Source of the DNA: Neisseria subflava
GTDB lineage: Bacteria; Pseudomonadota; Gammaproteobacteria; Burkholderiales; Neisseriaceae
DNA length: 64,000 bases
Reading direction: 5' to 3'
NCBI RefSeq assembly: GCF_005221305.1
Contig: NZ_CP039887.1
Location: forward strand, 62,001 to 126,000
Both the position numbers and the translations under genes were made by a program. The notes under the pieces were generated by a model. That model ran no database searches and was not told where the DNA came from. It saw only the letters and a list, made by a program, of their open reading frames with translations. Positions 1-8,767 of this stretch are shown one piece after another (position 1 is the first letter of the stretch; each line of letters begins with the position of its first letter).

Positions 1-1177
1 CGCCACCGGCCATATTGAAGAATACCAAATAAGTCGGCGCGTTATCCAAGAATGCCGACAAAATGCCGCTCATCCAGAAATACATCACATTAATCGGATT
101 GCCTGCCGCGTCGTGAACCAAAGAAACAACGGAAGCCAATGCGCCTGTTTCGCCGGCTTTTAAAATAGCCAAAACAGGCGAAATGGTAATGAAAATACCC
201 AAAAACAGTTTGCCCACTTCGGCAATCGGCTCGAAGTTGAACTCATTGCCTGCGCGTACCTGTTTGGGTGTGATAATCCAAGATACGGCGGTCAAAGCCA
301 GCAAAATGCCATCGCGCATTAGGTTTTGCAAGGCATAATGGCTGCCCAAGATTTCAAAGCCCGGATGATTTGGTTTCCACAAACCGGACAGCAAAACCGC
401 GCCGACTACGCCGGCCAGTAACAGAAAATTCCATTTGCCGTAGATTTTGACTTTGTCTTCTTTATCGGAAGGAGCAGGAGCAAGGTGTTCGCTTTGTTCA
501 CGGTTGAAGTGTTGGCTGTCGATGATGTAGAAAACGGCCAGCAAAACCACAGAACTGATCAATACAGGCATCAGCATGTGTTTGACCGTCCACATGAAAT
601 CTACGCCTTTCAGGAATCCTAAGAACAGAGGAGGATCGCCTAAAGGAGTCAGACCGCCGCCGATATTCGCCACCAAGAAAATGAAGAAAATCACGATGTG
701 AACGCGGTAGTGGCGTTTATGGTTGGCTTTCAAAAGCGGACGAATCATCAGCATCGCCGCGCCTGTCGTCCCCATGATGGACGACAAAGCCGTGCCGACT
801 GCCAACAGGGTTGTGTTCAATTTGGGCGAGCCGTGCAAGTCGCCGCTGACAAAAATACCGCCTGAAATGGTATAGAGTGCCAAAAGCAACAGGATAAAGG
901 GGATATATTCTTCAACCAACGCATGGGCAACGGTATGTACGCCGGCTCCGAAACCAAAGGTTACGATAAACGGCGTTAAAAACAGCAGCGTCCAAAACGC
1001 TGTAATTTTGCCGAAGTGATGGTGCCAAATATGGGAGAAAAACAGAGGCCCGAGTGCAATAGACAAGAGAATCAGTGCAAACGGCAGACCCCAAAGCAGG
1101 CTTGCGGATGAGCCGTTAAAATCGGATGCCGCAGCAGGAAGGGCGGCAAGAAGCAGTAAAAATGAGAGATAGCGCAT
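1..1177 (-). CDS. NhaD/CitM-like sodium:proton antiporter (partial, 3' end outside window)
   Basis: My translation from the ATG at 1177 runs open for 392 codons to the window edge. It begins MRYLSFLLLLAALPAAASDF, a signal-like hydrophobic N-terminus, followed by many membrane helices. Characteristic stretches are GTTGAAMLMIRPLLKANHKR, NIGGGLTPLGDPPLFLGFLK and, near the cut end, SAFLDNAPTYLVFFNMAGG, which are the paired helix-break motifs of the ion transporter superfamily (ArsB/NhaD/CitMHS). It is probably an inner-membrane Na+/H+ antiporter; citrate-type transport is the alternative. A good ribosome site (AAGGAA, four to five bases upstream) supports the start. Missing only the C-terminal part. 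Confidence 0.8.
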   Translation of the reverse strand, partial: MRYLSFLLLLAALPAAASDFNGSSASLLWGLPFALILLSIALGPLFFSHIWHHHFGKITAFWTLLFLTPFIVTFGFGAGVHTVAHALVEEYIPFILLLLALYTISGGIFVSGDLHGSPKLNTTLLAVGTALSSIMGTTGAAMLMIRPLLKANHKRHYRVHIVIFFIFLVANIGGGLTPLGDPPLFLGFLKGVDFMWTVKHMLMPVLISSVVLLAVFYIIDSQHFNREQSEHLAPAPSDKEDKVKIYGKWNFLLLAGVVGAVLLSGLWKPNHPGFEILGSHYALQNLMRDGILLALTAVSWIITPKQVRAGNEFNFEPIAEVGKLFLGIFITISPVLAILKAGETGALASVVSLVHDAAGNPINVMYFWMSGILSAFLDNAPTYLVFFNMAGG

Positions 1178-1582
1178 GGTATTTCCTTTTTATTCTGTTG
1201 CGCCGTGAGGAACTTCGTTGAGAGAGCACGGCGGTGAAATATTCAGGCCGTCTGAAAATATCCAGACGAACTGCGCGGTTGTGTCAGGGGAAAGTATAAC
1301 GCAAAGCAAGTGTTAAGGGACGGTTTAGAGTGTTGGAATCAAAAGAAATGTTGATACAAATAAAGGAATAAAAGCGATGGGAGTAGTTGGAAGTAGTAAA
1401 AAAATGTTTTTGAAACAGGAGCTTGAAACCTTGAAAATAATACTATCGAAAAAATGTTTTGAATTAATTTTAGCTAAAATTTACATTTAATTGAATAAAT
1501 GGAGGCCGTCTGAAAAATGAGGGTTGAATAGTGTGTTTTAGTTCTTACTGATTGTTTTAATGGATAAATTGGGTATGAAAAC
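1178..1582. other. Intergenic gap with uptake sequences
   Basis: No gene seen. AT-rich DNA with two single uptake sequences (near 1242 and 1503). It must hold the promoter of the antiporter gene, but I see no convincing -35/-10 pair. Confidence 0.5.
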
Positions 1583-1617
1583 AAAAAAACAGGTAAGCAA
1601 AAATGCCCACCTGTTTT
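1583..1617 (-). terminator. Intrinsic terminator after the DUF454 gene
   Basis: On the minus strand AAACAGGT is followed by a 14-base loop, ACCTGTTT and a T-rich tail. It lies a few bases beyond the stop of the DUF454 gene. Confidence 0.6.
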
Positions 1618-1620
1618 AAT

Positions 1621-1980
1621 TTATGCTTCCGGCCGTAACCACATCCACACAGCCACGCAGCTACAGAAGACTGATGAAACGGCACCAATCCACCAGCGTT
1701 CTGGAAATTGCCAAAACATAAACAGGCAAGAAAGAGCCATCATGCCGATAGCGAAGAACTTTGCCTTGCGCGGCACGGCGCCATTATTTTCCCAGTTTTG
1801 TATGATCGGGCCAAAGTGGCGGTGATGATACAGCCAATTGTGAAAGCGCGGCGAAGCCTTTGCCCAGCAGGCGGCGGTCAATAAAATGAAAGGCGTAGTC
1901 GGCAGTAATGGCAGGAAAATGCCAATAATGCCCAAGATGAGCGACAATGCGCCGCAAAAAATCAATAAATAGCGAACCAT
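1621..1980 (-). CDS. YbaN/DUF454 family inner-membrane protein
   Basis: 119 residues, the usual length of the DUF454 (YbaN) family. The N-terminal helix contains the family signature LGIIGIFLPLLPTTPFILLTAACWAKASPRFHNWLYHHRHFGPIIQNW (shown in the sequence from about residue 15), followed by two C-terminal hydrophobic helices. Cellular role is not established for the family. It sits 14 bases downstream of the DUF1415 gene on the same strand, so the two are probably one transcript that ends at the terminator just beyond. Confidence 0.8.
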   Translation of the reverse strand: MVRYLLIFCGALSLILGIIGIFLPLLPTTPFILLTAACWAKASPRFHNWLYHHRHFGPIIQNWENNGAVPRKAKFFAIGMMALSCLFMFWQFPERWWIGAVSSVFCSCVAVWMWLRPEA

Positions 1981-1994
1981 ATTCCCATCACCAA

Positions 1995-2591
1995 TTATTT
2001 GTTTTCAGACGGCTTGTGATGTGGAAATGGACAACGCGGAATGTCTAATTTATCCCAGCCCTCATGCCCCATTTTTTCCAGCAGCGCGATATTGCGGTCG
2101 AAAATTGCCGAGGCATCAGGAAATGCTTCAGCCGCTTTGGCAATACTGTCTTCACGAATCAGATGCAAGGTCGGGTAGGGCGAGCGGTTGGTGTAGTTGC
2201 TGATGTCGTCGGCTTCCGTGCCTTCAAATTGAAAATCGGGATGGAACGGCGCAATTTGAACAATGCCTTCCAATTCGTTTTCTACAACGGCATCGTCGGC
2301 AATTTCCAGCATTTGGTTGAAGGTTTCAAAATCAGGGAACAGCGTCGGATGAACCAGTAAAGTGGTTTCCAATTCCGAAGCGGGCGTATTGCCCAGAAGC
2401 TGCAATTCACGATCCAAGTCCTCAAGGAAACCGTCTAAATGACGGGCTTCGCTGACAATGATGCGAACCAGGTTTTTAACGTGCGGGGCTTTAGCAAACG
2501 GGCAGAGATTCAGGCCGATAACGGCTTTTTCCAGCCATTGTTTGGTATGTTTTGAAACAGTATCGATATCGAGATGGGCGGTGTCAGTCAT
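1995..2591 (-). CDS. DUF1415 family protein
   Basis: 198 residues, full length for DUF1415. Hallmarks are KQWLEKAVIGLNLCPFAKAP near residue 17 and the C-terminal IPRCPFPHHK. Soluble, no signal peptide or membrane segment. The conserved Cys-Pro-Phe motifs at both ends suggest metal or redox chemistry, but no function is known. Likely co-transcribed with the DUF454 gene that follows. Confidence 0.8.
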   Translation of the reverse strand: MTDTAHLDIDTVSKHTKQWLEKAVIGLNLCPFAKAPHVKNLVRIIVSEARHLDGFLEDLDRELQLLGNTPASELETTLLVHPTLFPDFETFNQMLEIADDAVVENELEGIVQIAPFHPDFQFEGTEADDISNYTNRSPYPTLHLIREDSIAKAAEAFPDASAIFDRNIALLEKMGHEGWDKLDIPRCPFPHHKPSENK

Positions 2592-2664
2592 AGCAAAAGC
2601 TTATGTGAATTATTCTTAAAAAGTATACAAGTGTATGGATGTTAAAGCAAACCATTGGAATTCA

Positions 2665-2693
2665 AAAGGCCGTCTGAACAACAGACGGCCTTT
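2665..2693 (-). terminator. Uptake-sequence inverted pair, terminator of the Lrp-type gene
   Basis: AAAGGCCGTCTG and CAGACGGCCTTT form a 12-bp stem with a five-base loop just past the regulator's stop codon. Confidence 0.6.
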
Positions 2694-2708
2694 ATCAGTT
2701 TCAAATCA

Positions 2709-3191
2709 TTAATCCTGAACCAAATGAACCAAAGGCAGAGCAGTCGTGTTTTTAATTTCTTTCAACACAAAACTCGATTGCGCATCTTGCACGCCGTGGT
2801 GCGAAAGCAGCGTGTCCAAAACAAAATGGGAAAACGCGTTCATATCGGTAAAAAACGCATGGAGCAGATAGTCGGTTTCGCCTGTTAAAGCAAAGCAGCT
2901 TAATACTTCCGGCCAGGCGCGGACAGATTCGGAAAAATCCTCGCGCGCATCTTTTGCCTTGCTAATCGATACACGGATAAAAGCCTGCAAGCCCAAGCCC
3001 AAAGATACGGGAGAAAGCTGGGCAGCGTATTTTTGAATAATGCCCGCATCTTCAAGCTGTTTGAGACGGCGCAGGCAGGGAGAAGGGGAGAGCGCCACCT
3101 TTTCAGAAAGCTCAACATTGCTCAACCGCCCATTTTCCTGCAAAACCTGCAGAATCTTTAAATCCGTTTTATCCAAGTTTAGATGAGGCAT
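2709..3191 (-). CDS. Lrp/AsnC family transcriptional regulator
   Basis: 160 residues with the standard layout: N-terminal winged helix-turn-helix (about residues 5-65, including LSNVELSEKVALSPSPCLRR) and a C-terminal RAM effector-binding domain (about 70-150) with GETDYLLHAFF. It closely resembles what I recall of the meningococcal global regulator NMB0573 (AsnC type), which senses amino acids such as leucine and methionine as octamers; that equivalence is from memory. Single-gene transcript, closed by an uptake-sequence hairpin. Confidence 0.85.
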   Translation of the reverse strand: MPHLNLDKTDLKILQVLQENGRLSNVELSEKVALSPSPCLRRLKQLEDAGIIQKYAAQLSPVSLGLGLQAFIRVSISKAKDAREDFSESVRAWPEVLSCFALTGETDYLLHAFFTDMNAFSHFVLDTLLSHHGVQDAQSSFVLKEIKNTTALPLVHLVQD

Positions 3192-3584
3192 GATGGTTCT
3201 CCCAATGTAGGTAATGTATGTTTTAAAAATGAAAAATGCTTAAAAATAAAGACTTGTATGGTTAAATTATATATTGAGTTCAGATAGGCGACAAATTGTC
3301 TTATAAGGAGTGTTGCGAATTTGTTTTATGTAGTGGTGAAAAGATGAAGGCCGTCTGAAACTAATCTAGATCAAAGTTTTATGTCATATTAGGATTGGAT
3401 ATAAAGAGGCCGTCTGAAAATGAATTTCAGACGGCATTTATTTTCGTAATGTGATCATTCAGGCTCTTAATGACCGTGTTTTGGAGAGTTTTGTTCTTTT
3501 GCTTTGATTCGTTTTCCGCGTTTGTATTTGGCTTTGTTTGGGGTGTTTTCTTCGCAATGTATTTTTGTGTTTTGGGAAATAAGC
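3192..3584. other. Gap between the Lrp-type gene and the pilins
   Basis: No gene supported. It carries the regulator's upstream region (3192-3270), one single uptake sequence near 3350, and an inverted uptake-sequence pair at 3409-3435 (GCCGTCTGAAA/TTTCAGACGGC). That pair could end transcription from the pilin genes on the minus strand, though it lies about 150 bases beyond the stop. Confidence 0.5.
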
Positions 3585-4043
3585 TTACAGGCTCTGTTTG
3601 CAGGATACAGGAAGGAATTGTGTATCCATGGTGCCACCGCAAGACCAAACTGTTGTGCCTTTAGTAGCACCTGTTTTTGCAAAACTTGGTGTCAGGTGGA
3701 TTTCAGTATTCTTCACAGGAACAGCAGCTTGATTACCGATGGCGACAACAATAGTGCCGTTATCTTCAATACGGACAATCTTTACATAGTTACCGACTTT
3801 ATTGTCGTCTGAAGCGAGTTGCTTGATATTTAGGTTAAGCGGCAAGCTGCCTTTATCTGCATAGGCCTCTTCGACGTAGCTTTTCATACTGCCTGCCAGC
3901 ATGATGCCTTCTGCTACTTGTGCTCTGGCAACATAGTTTTGGTATGCAGGAAGAGCTGCTACCGCCAAAATGCCGATGATGCCGATAACAATCATCAACT
4001 CAATCAGGCTAAAACCGATTTGGGCTTTGCGTAGGTTTTTCAT
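3585..4043 (-). CDS. Type IV pilin, second copy of tandem pair
   Basis: 152 residues. Short leader MKNLRKAQIG, then the prepilin peptidase site G^[18 protein letters not shown] with the conserved Glu at mature position 5. The hydrophobic N-terminal alpha helix leads to a globular head with a C-terminal disulfide pair (C in VWSCGG and C in PVSCKQ). This is a major-pilin architecture close to its upstream neighbour, but the head is shorter and divergent. It lies 114 bases downstream of the first pilin with a strong hairpin between them, so its expression is probably lower or separate. No good ribosome site. It could be a minor pilin rather than a second PilE. Confidence 0.85.
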   Translation of the reverse strand: MKNLRKAQIGFSLIELMIVIGIIGILAVAALPAYQNYVARAQVAEGIMLAGSMKSYVEEAYADKGSLPLNLNIKQLASDDNKVGNYVKIVRIEDNGTIVVAIGNQAAVPVKNTEIHLTPSFAKTGATKGTTVWSCGGTMDTQFLPVSCKQSL

Positions 4044-4077
4044 TTTTGAGTATGTCGTTTTCTTATTTTTATTTTAT

Positions 4078-4112
4078 AAAGCAAATCCCATAATTATTAT
4101 GGGATTTGCTTT
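4078..4112. terminator. Strong hairpin between the two pilin genes
   Basis: A perfect 16-bp stem (AAAGCAAATCCCATAA at 4078-4093 with its complement at 4097-4112) and a three-base loop. Minus-strand readers meet TATAAAATAAAAATAA after it, giving a weak U tract. It could be a partial terminator, or an RNA-stability or processing element setting the ratio of the two pilins. Confidence 0.6.
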
Positions 4113-4157
4113 GAGTCGAATATCTTTTGTTAGATATTTAAATTAGGTTAGCTAGCT

Positions 4158-4664
4158 TTATTTCTTACCTGCTGGTTTCTCCTCATCTGGACGGCAAGAG
4201 GAAGGTAAGAATTTTGTAGCTACGCCACTGGTTTTGCCTGTAGTACAAGTCCAAGTAAAGGAACCATTAGCAGTTGCAGTTGCACCAGTAGTAGCACCGG
4301 CAGTAGTGGCATGAGGAGTAAGGGATACGGTTTTGCCTGCAATTTCCTTATTTACGTCAGCACTTTTCATTGTGGCAGTAATAACACCGTCACCACCAAC
4401 TTCTACTTGTGCAACATATTTACCTTTAATGATGCTCTTATCTGCAATACCTGCTTCTTCATTGCTCTTAGGCCATTTGCCTTTATCTGCATAGTATTCA
4501 ACAACAGCAGACTTTTGACCTTCCATCAATAAGATGGCTTCAGAAACTTGGGCACGTGCAGTGTAGTCTTGGTATGCAGGCAGGGCGATAACTGCCAAGA
4601 TGCCGACAATCGCGATGACGATCATCAATTCGATCAGGGAGAAACCTTTTTGGATTGCTTTCAT
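4158..4664 (-). CDS. pilE: Type IV pilin (PilE-like), first copy of tandem pair
   Basis: 168 residues. Leader MKAIQKG, then G^[21 protein letters not shown], the exact class of cleavage site recognised by prepilin peptidase PilD, with Glu5. The conserved [17 protein letters not shown] helix follows, then a beta-rich head with two cysteines (FTWTCTTG and LPSSCRP) forming the D-region disulfide. The tail EEKPAGKK is charged. It is the major fibre subunit candidate, for twitching, adhesion and DNA uptake. Transcription appears to start from the sigma-54 promoter about 165 bases upstream. No silent pilS cassettes are present nearby, as expected of commensals. Confidence 0.9.
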   Translation of the reverse strand: MKAIQKGFSLIELMIVIAIVGILAVIALPAYQDYTARAQVSEAILLMEGQKSAVVEYYADKGKWPKSNEEAGIADKSIIKGKYVAQVEVGGDGVITATMKSADVNKEIAGKTVSLTPHATTAGATTGATATANGSFTWTCTTGKTSGVATKFLPSSCRPDEEKPAGKK

Positions 4665-4827
4665 TGTTTAAAATTCCAGTTTTAAAGTGTGAATAATTGT
4701 GTTTAAGTAAAAAATCCGTAATGTGCTTGGCACTATGTATTATGAGTAAACCATAAGTAAGAAGGAATATACAGCTTCCGTCGGGCTTGCTGCTTTGAGG
4801 CTTGAGCCTTATCGGATGTGTTATTAC

Positions 4828-4844
4828 AAGCAGTCGGTGTGCCA
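4828..4844 (-). promoter_or_regulatory. Sigma-54 (-24/-12) promoter of the pilin genes
   Basis: Minus strand reads TGGCACACCGACTGCTT. This matches TGGCAC-N5-TTGCW with GG and GC dinucleotides exactly ten bases apart. The only miss in the -12 element is C for the first T. It gives a start near 4818 and a leader of about 155 bases. Published work on commensal N. elongata describes RpoN-dependent pilE transcription, which this agrees with. Confidence 0.8.
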
Positions 4845-4973
4845 AGTGTGCAAAACTGATTAGAAAATTTATTTTTTATTTTTTGTTTATTGTTTTTATT
4901 GAAATTATTTTTAAATTTTAAATTTTGTGAGGTTTTGTTTGAAAGTTTCAGGATTTTTGGGAAATTAGGGGGC

Positions 4974-5048
4974 TGACGTTTTTTGTCAGTTTTGTGTTTT
5001 TTGTGACAGAGAGTGTGTGCAAGTTTGGGCATGTGACGTTTTTCGTCA
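4974..5048. promoter_or_regulatory. Twin palindromes, candidate activator sites for the pilin promoter
   Basis: TGAC-N7-GTCA occurs twice: TGACGTTTTTTGTCA at 4974-4988 and TGACGTTTTTCGTCA at 5034-5048, with centres 60 bp apart and a half site TGACA at 5004. They lie about 130-200 bases upstream of the -24 element, the normal place for sigma-54 enhancers. AT-rich DNA between them and the promoter (4861-4925) could bend, for instance with IHF. The rest of the gap up to 5445 is AT-rich and holds no gene I can support. Confidence 0.6.
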
Positions 5049-5455
5049 GAAATTAAGCTTGGCTCAATAATATGTTAATTGATTTGAATAGGCGGTATTT
5101 TTATGGATTAATCGGTGAGTTTAATATTTTGTGATTTTATTTTTTTGTTTTTTATAGGTTTTATTTTGTATGCGTATTTTGTTTGAATACGGATAAGGAG
5201 AAAATTTGGAAGGAAGGATTTTTGAAGAGGGTTTGGCGTAATAGGTGAATGAAATTTTTCCATTAGAATTATATTCATATGGGTTATGATTTTTGAATGT
5301 AGTTTTGTGTCAGAAGGAAGTTCTGGTTTCGAATTTTAAGGCTTTGGATTTCTTGAGTGTTTTAGAAGGGTATATTCAGGATGTTTATATTTTTGGGTGC
5401 GATTAGGGTGAGCAAAAAATGCTCACCCTATGTTTTTAAGATGTTCAGACGGCCT

Positions 5456-8014
5456 TTATGGGGCTAAGACTTCGATCAATGCCTGTTTTAGGGTGTTTTG
5501 GGTTTGCGGGTCTTGTAGGGATGGGCTGTAGGTAATGAAGCTGTCCTCAATGCGCTGATCCAAGGTGGTGATTTTGGCGTAGCGCAGGCTGATGTTGTGT
5601 GCAAAGAAGGTCTCGGCGATATCGGCGAGGAGGTGGGGGCGGTTGACGGCGGTGATGTCTATGGTGTGCCAGCCGGGATAATCTTCTTCTGGGGTGATGA
5701 TTACGGTAGGCGGAATGGGGATGTGGCGGATGCGGCGGCTGATGTGCGGGCGGCCGCTTTGTTTTTGGACGGTGGTATTGCCGTGGATGAAGCTGTTGAG
5801 TTCGGCTTCGAGTGCGCTTTGACGGTCGGGATATTCTTCGGGCGGGAGATTGTCGGGAAGTTGCAGGATAAAGGTGTCAAGGATGTAGTCGTGCTCGGTA
5901 ATGAAGGCACGGGCGGCTTGGATGTCGAAGCGGTGGCTGCTGAAGATGCGGCAGAGGCGTGCGAAGAGGCGGTCGCCATTGGGCATGAATACCATGACTT
6001 GAAGGCTGTTGCTTTGGGGGAGGATACGGCTGCGGACGGCCGGACTTTGGGTGTCGTAGGCGAGGTTTGCGGTGTGCCAGAGGATTTCCCGCGTCTGATG
6101 GCGGACGTAGTATGCGCTGCCGAGGATGCGGCGGAGTTTTTGTTGGTTTTTGAGGGGAACGGCCGCGCGTGTGAGCTGATCGGTCGAGGCTTGTTCGCGT
6201 CGGTTGGGGAGGCGTTCGGGATCGTGGTGTTTGCTGTTTAAAACGGCGGCGGTGCTGTGGTAGAGGGTTTGGAGCAGACTGGCGCGCCATGTGTTCCAAA
6301 GTTTGGGGTTGGTGCCGCGGATGTCGGCAATGGTAAGCAGGTAGAGTGCGTCGAGGTATTCGCGCGTGGGAATACGGCGGCAAAAGGCTTGGAGGACATG
6401 GGGATCTTGGATGTCTTCTTTTTGGGCAACGGTGGACATGAGCAGGTGGTTTTCAACCAGCCATGCGAGGAGGTGGCTTTCTTCTTCGGTGTAGTAGTGG
6501 TTGGCGGCGAATTGTTGTGCGTCTTTGATGCCTTCTTTGGCGTGATCGCCGCCACGGCCTTTGGCGATGTCGTGTAGCAGGGCGGCGGTGTAGAGGACAT
6601 GCGGTCTTGGGTAGGCCTGCATGATGGCGCTGGCCTCGGGCATTTCGTGGCTGTGGGTTTCGATGGCGAGACGGCGCATATTGCGGACGACGGTCAGGAT
6701 GTGGTCGTCTACGGGGTAAATATGGAAGAGGTCGTGTTGGAGCAGGCCGGTGATTTTTTCCCATGCGGGGAGATAGCGGCCAAGTACGCCGTAGAGGTTG
6801 AGAAAACGGAGGGTTTGGGTAAGGCCGGTGCCGTGTTTGAAGAATTGGATGAAGCGGCGGCGGTTTTCTGGATTTTGGGTGAAACGGGCGTTGATTTTTC
6901 GTGTGGATGCCCACCATGCACGCAGGGTTTGCGGCTCGATGGTGGTGATGTTTTGCTCCTGCATGGTTTGAATGATGGTGAAGATGTGTTCGGGATTTTG
7001 CTCGAACAGGGCAAGGTTGTTGGCGGCGATTTGGTGGCCGATGCGTTTGTAGCGGCTGTCGATGGGGTGGATATGTTGGGGACGGCTGGAGGTTTGATGG
7101 TTTTTGAGAACCGGAATGAGGATGCCGTTGAGTTGTTTGATGGCTTTGGTGGCACGGTAGAAGGTGTGCATTAGGGCTTCGCTTCGGCCGCGGATGTCGG
7201 GTTGGGTATAGCCTAAGCTTTCGGCAACTTGGGACTGGTAGTCGAAAAGCAGCCTGTCTTCGGGGCGGTCGGCAGTAAGGTGGAGATGAATGCGGATGTT
7301 GGCGAGCCGGCGGTAGCCATGGGCCAACATACCGGCTTCGGTGCGTGTGAGGACGCCGGCGGTAACGAGGGCGGTGGGGTTGCTGTCTATGCCTTGTGCT
7401 TTGGCTGTCCAGATAAGGGTGTGGATGTCGCGCAGGCCGCCGGGGCAGGTTTTGATGTTGGGTTCGAGTTGTGCGCCTGTGCCTTGGGATTTGGTATGGC
7501 GTTGCTCCATTTCGAGGAGTTTGGCTTCGATAAAGGCGGCTGTGTCGCGGCGTGTGTTGAGTTTGTTTAGAAGTTGGGCGGTAAGGTAGGCATTGCCTTG
7601 TAGGTGGCGTGCTTCAAGAAAGGCGGTTTCGCCGGTAATGTCGTTTTGGGTGCTTTGGAGGATTTCTTCTATGCTGCCGCTTTTGATGGCCGGATTGAGG
7701 CGTGCGTCCCAAAGGATTTGGATAAATTGGGCGGTTTGCTGTTGCAGGCCGTCTGAAAAAGGAGTGGAGGAAATAATTGCTAAGTCCCAGTCGGAATGGG
7801 GATAGAGTTCGCAGCGCCCAAAGCCGCCGATGGCAATGAGACTGATGTCGTTGCTGTCGGGGAAGTGGATTTGCCAGAGGCTTTGCAGCAGGGTTTCGGC
7901 AGCGGCGATATGGTCGCGGAAATAAACGGTAGGGCGGTTGTTTTGGCGGTAGGCAGTTTCTGCTGCGGCTTTTTGCTGCTGGTAGGTTTGGATGGCTTGT
8001 TGGGCGGCGGTCAT
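5456..8014 (-). CDS. glnD: [Protein-PII] uridylyltransferase/uridylyl-removing enzyme GlnD
   Basis: 852 residues, the normal length. Order: nucleotidyltransferase domain with [19 protein letters not shown] (about 65-82); the [18 protein letters not shown] motif after it; an HD domain with [17 protein letters not shown] (about 480); two C-terminal ACT domains (from about 690, [19 protein letters not shown] and [19 protein letters not shown]). It senses glutamine and modifies PII by adding or removing UMP, so it controls nitrogen metabolism in the cytoplasm. It follows the XRE gene by 19 bases and is probably in one operon with it. Confidence 0.95.
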   Translation of the reverse strand: MTAAQQAIQTYQQQKAAAETAYRQNNRPTVYFRDHIAAAETLLQSLWQIHFPDSNDISLIAIGGFGRCELYPHSDWDLAIISSTPFSDGLQQQTAQFIQILWDARLNPAIKSGSIEEILQSTQNDITGETAFLEARHLQGNAYLTAQLLNKLNTRRDTAAFIEAKLLEMEQRHTKSQGTGAQLEPNIKTCPGGLRDIHTLIWTAKAQGIDSNPTALVTAGVLTRTEAGMLAHGYRRLANIRIHLHLTADRPEDRLLFDYQSQVAESLGYTQPDIRGRSEALMHTFYRATKAIKQLNGILIPVLKNHQTSSRPQHIHPIDSRYKRIGHQIAANNLALFEQNPEHIFTIIQTMQEQNITTIEPQTLRAWWASTRKINARFTQNPENRRRFIQFFKHGTGLTQTLRFLNLYGVLGRYLPAWEKITGLLQHDLFHIYPVDDHILTVVRNMRRLAIETHSHEMPEASAIMQAYPRPHVLYTAALLHDIAKGRGGDHAKEGIKDAQQFAANHYYTEEESHLLAWLVENHLLMSTVAQKEDIQDPHVLQAFCRRIPTREYLDALYLLTIADIRGTNPKLWNTWRASLLQTLYHSTAAVLNSKHHDPERLPNRREQASTDQLTRAAVPLKNQQKLRRILGSAYYVRHQTREILWHTANLAYDTQSPAVRSRILPQSNSLQVMVFMPNGDRLFARLCRIFSSHRFDIQAARAFITEHDYILDTFILQLPDNLPPEEYPDRQSALEAELNSFIHGNTTVQKQSGRPHISRRIRHIPIPPTVIITPEEDYPGWHTIDITAVNRPHLLADIAETFFAHNISLRYAKITTLDQRIEDSFITYSPSLQDPQTQNTLKQALIEVLAP

Positions 8015-8033
8015 GATGGTATCTGGCTGTGAA

Positions 8034-8330
8034 TTAGGCTTGGGTATCGGCAGGCTCGGTCATTTGACGGAGCATTTCTTGCGGCGGAAGGAGGAGTTTG
8101 TAAGGAGCAATTTTAAGCGCGGATGCGATTTTTTCGATGTTGGAAAGGGCGATGTTCCAGCGTTTGCGCTCAACGGCGGAAACGTAGGTACGGTCAAGTC
8201 CGCATTGGCGTGCCAGTTCTTCTTGCGACCAACCGTGATTAACGCGGTAGAGGCGCATGTTGTAAGCGATAACGGCACGTAGGTCTTGCGGATCGGGCAG
8301 GCTTGGAGGGGGAGTGAGTTTATTGACCAT
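8034..8330 (-). CDS. XRE-family helix-turn-helix DNA-binding protein
   Basis: 98 residues. A Cro/CI-type helix-turn-helix spans about residues 20-80: [55 protein letters not shown] in the sequence. The tail is short and leucine-rich. No sensing domain. Because it lies directly upstream of glnD it may control nitrogen genes, but the target is unknown. The same XRE-glnD order exists, as I recall, in meningococcus. Confidence 0.85.
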   Translation of the reverse strand: MVNKLTPPPSLPDPQDLRAVIAYNMRLYRVNHGWSQEELARQCGLDRTYVSAVERKRWNIALSNIEKIASALKIAPYKLLLPPQEMLRQMTEPADTQA

Positions 8331-8394
8331 GGTATTTGGAGTTTGTGGTTTGAACGATAAGGGGATTTTATACTATTTTTGTGAGGGGAAAGGA

Positions 8395-8424
8395 AAGGCC
8401 GTCTGAAAGTTTTCAGACGGCCTT
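8395..8424. terminator. Uptake-sequence inverted pair
   Basis: AAGGCCGTCTGAAA and TTTCAGACGGCCTT, 14-bp stem with a two-base gap. It stands between the small RNA terminator and the XRE gene and would block any read-through. Confidence 0.6.
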
Positions 8425-8440
8425 AAAGGGGGGTAGGTAT

Positions 8441-8472
8441 AAAAAAAAAGGGGGTGGCTTTCGGCCACACCC
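8441..8472 (-). terminator. Terminator of the small RNA
   Basis: Minus strand GGGTGTGGC, loop CGAAA, GCCACCCCC with one mismatch, then a run of nine T. A textbook intrinsic terminator. Confidence 0.85.
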
Positions 8473-8569
8473 AAACACACACACATCAAGAGGAAAGAAA
8501 AATCATTTAATAAGAGAGCTGGCTCTTATAGAGGAAAACTGGATGATTAGGGCTTGACCCTGAAGCATT
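8441..8569 (-). ncRNA. aniS: FNR-controlled small RNA, AniS/FnrS candidate
   Basis: A complete small-RNA unit on the minus strand: FNR box, -10 TATAAT, an A at 8569 that puts the FNR centre exactly at -41.5, about 129 transcribed bases without a convincing reading frame, and a GC-rich hairpin followed by nine U. The loop-region CCUCUUGAUGUGUGU and UUCCUCUAUAAGAG stretches could pair with mRNA start sites. Position beside the XRE-glnD pair agrees with my memory of the meningococcal AniS and gonococcal FnrS locus. Family identity is inferred from location and promoter, not from alignment. Confidence 0.75.
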
Positions 8570-8576
8570 GAAAGGC

Positions 8577-8617
8577 ATTATAAATGAAAATAGGGTTGGG
8601 GTATTGATACAGGTCAA
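8577..8617 (-). promoter_or_regulatory. FNR box and -10 element of the small RNA
   Basis: TTGACCTGTATCAA (8617-8604) fits the FNR consensus TTGAT-N4-ATCAA with one change. After 21 bases comes a perfect TATAAT (8582-8577). This is the class II layout in which FNR replaces a -35 box, so transcription should rise when oxygen is scarce. Confidence 0.8.
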
Positions 8618-8698
8618 TTCGGGCTTGATTTAGAAAATATATTTTTAGGATAGTGGAAATAAATTAAAAATAAGGTTTGATTGTGAATAAAAGTCATT

Positions 8699-8730
8699 AG
8701 GCCGTCTGAAAAATGGGTTTCAGACGGCCT
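8699..8730 (-). terminator. Uptake-sequence inverted pair
   Basis: AGGCCGTCTGAAA and TTTCAGACGGCCT, about 40 bases past the stop of the phosphatase-like gene. Confidence 0.55.
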
Positions 8731-8767
8731 GATTGGTTTAAAGGCTGCTACTTATATAAATTAAGTA

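Noticed and set aside
3585..4664. Silent pilin cassettes (pilS) or antigenic-variation system
   Set aside because: Both copies have full leaders, starts and stops; no truncated 5'-less copies or guanine-quadruplex motif seen nearby.
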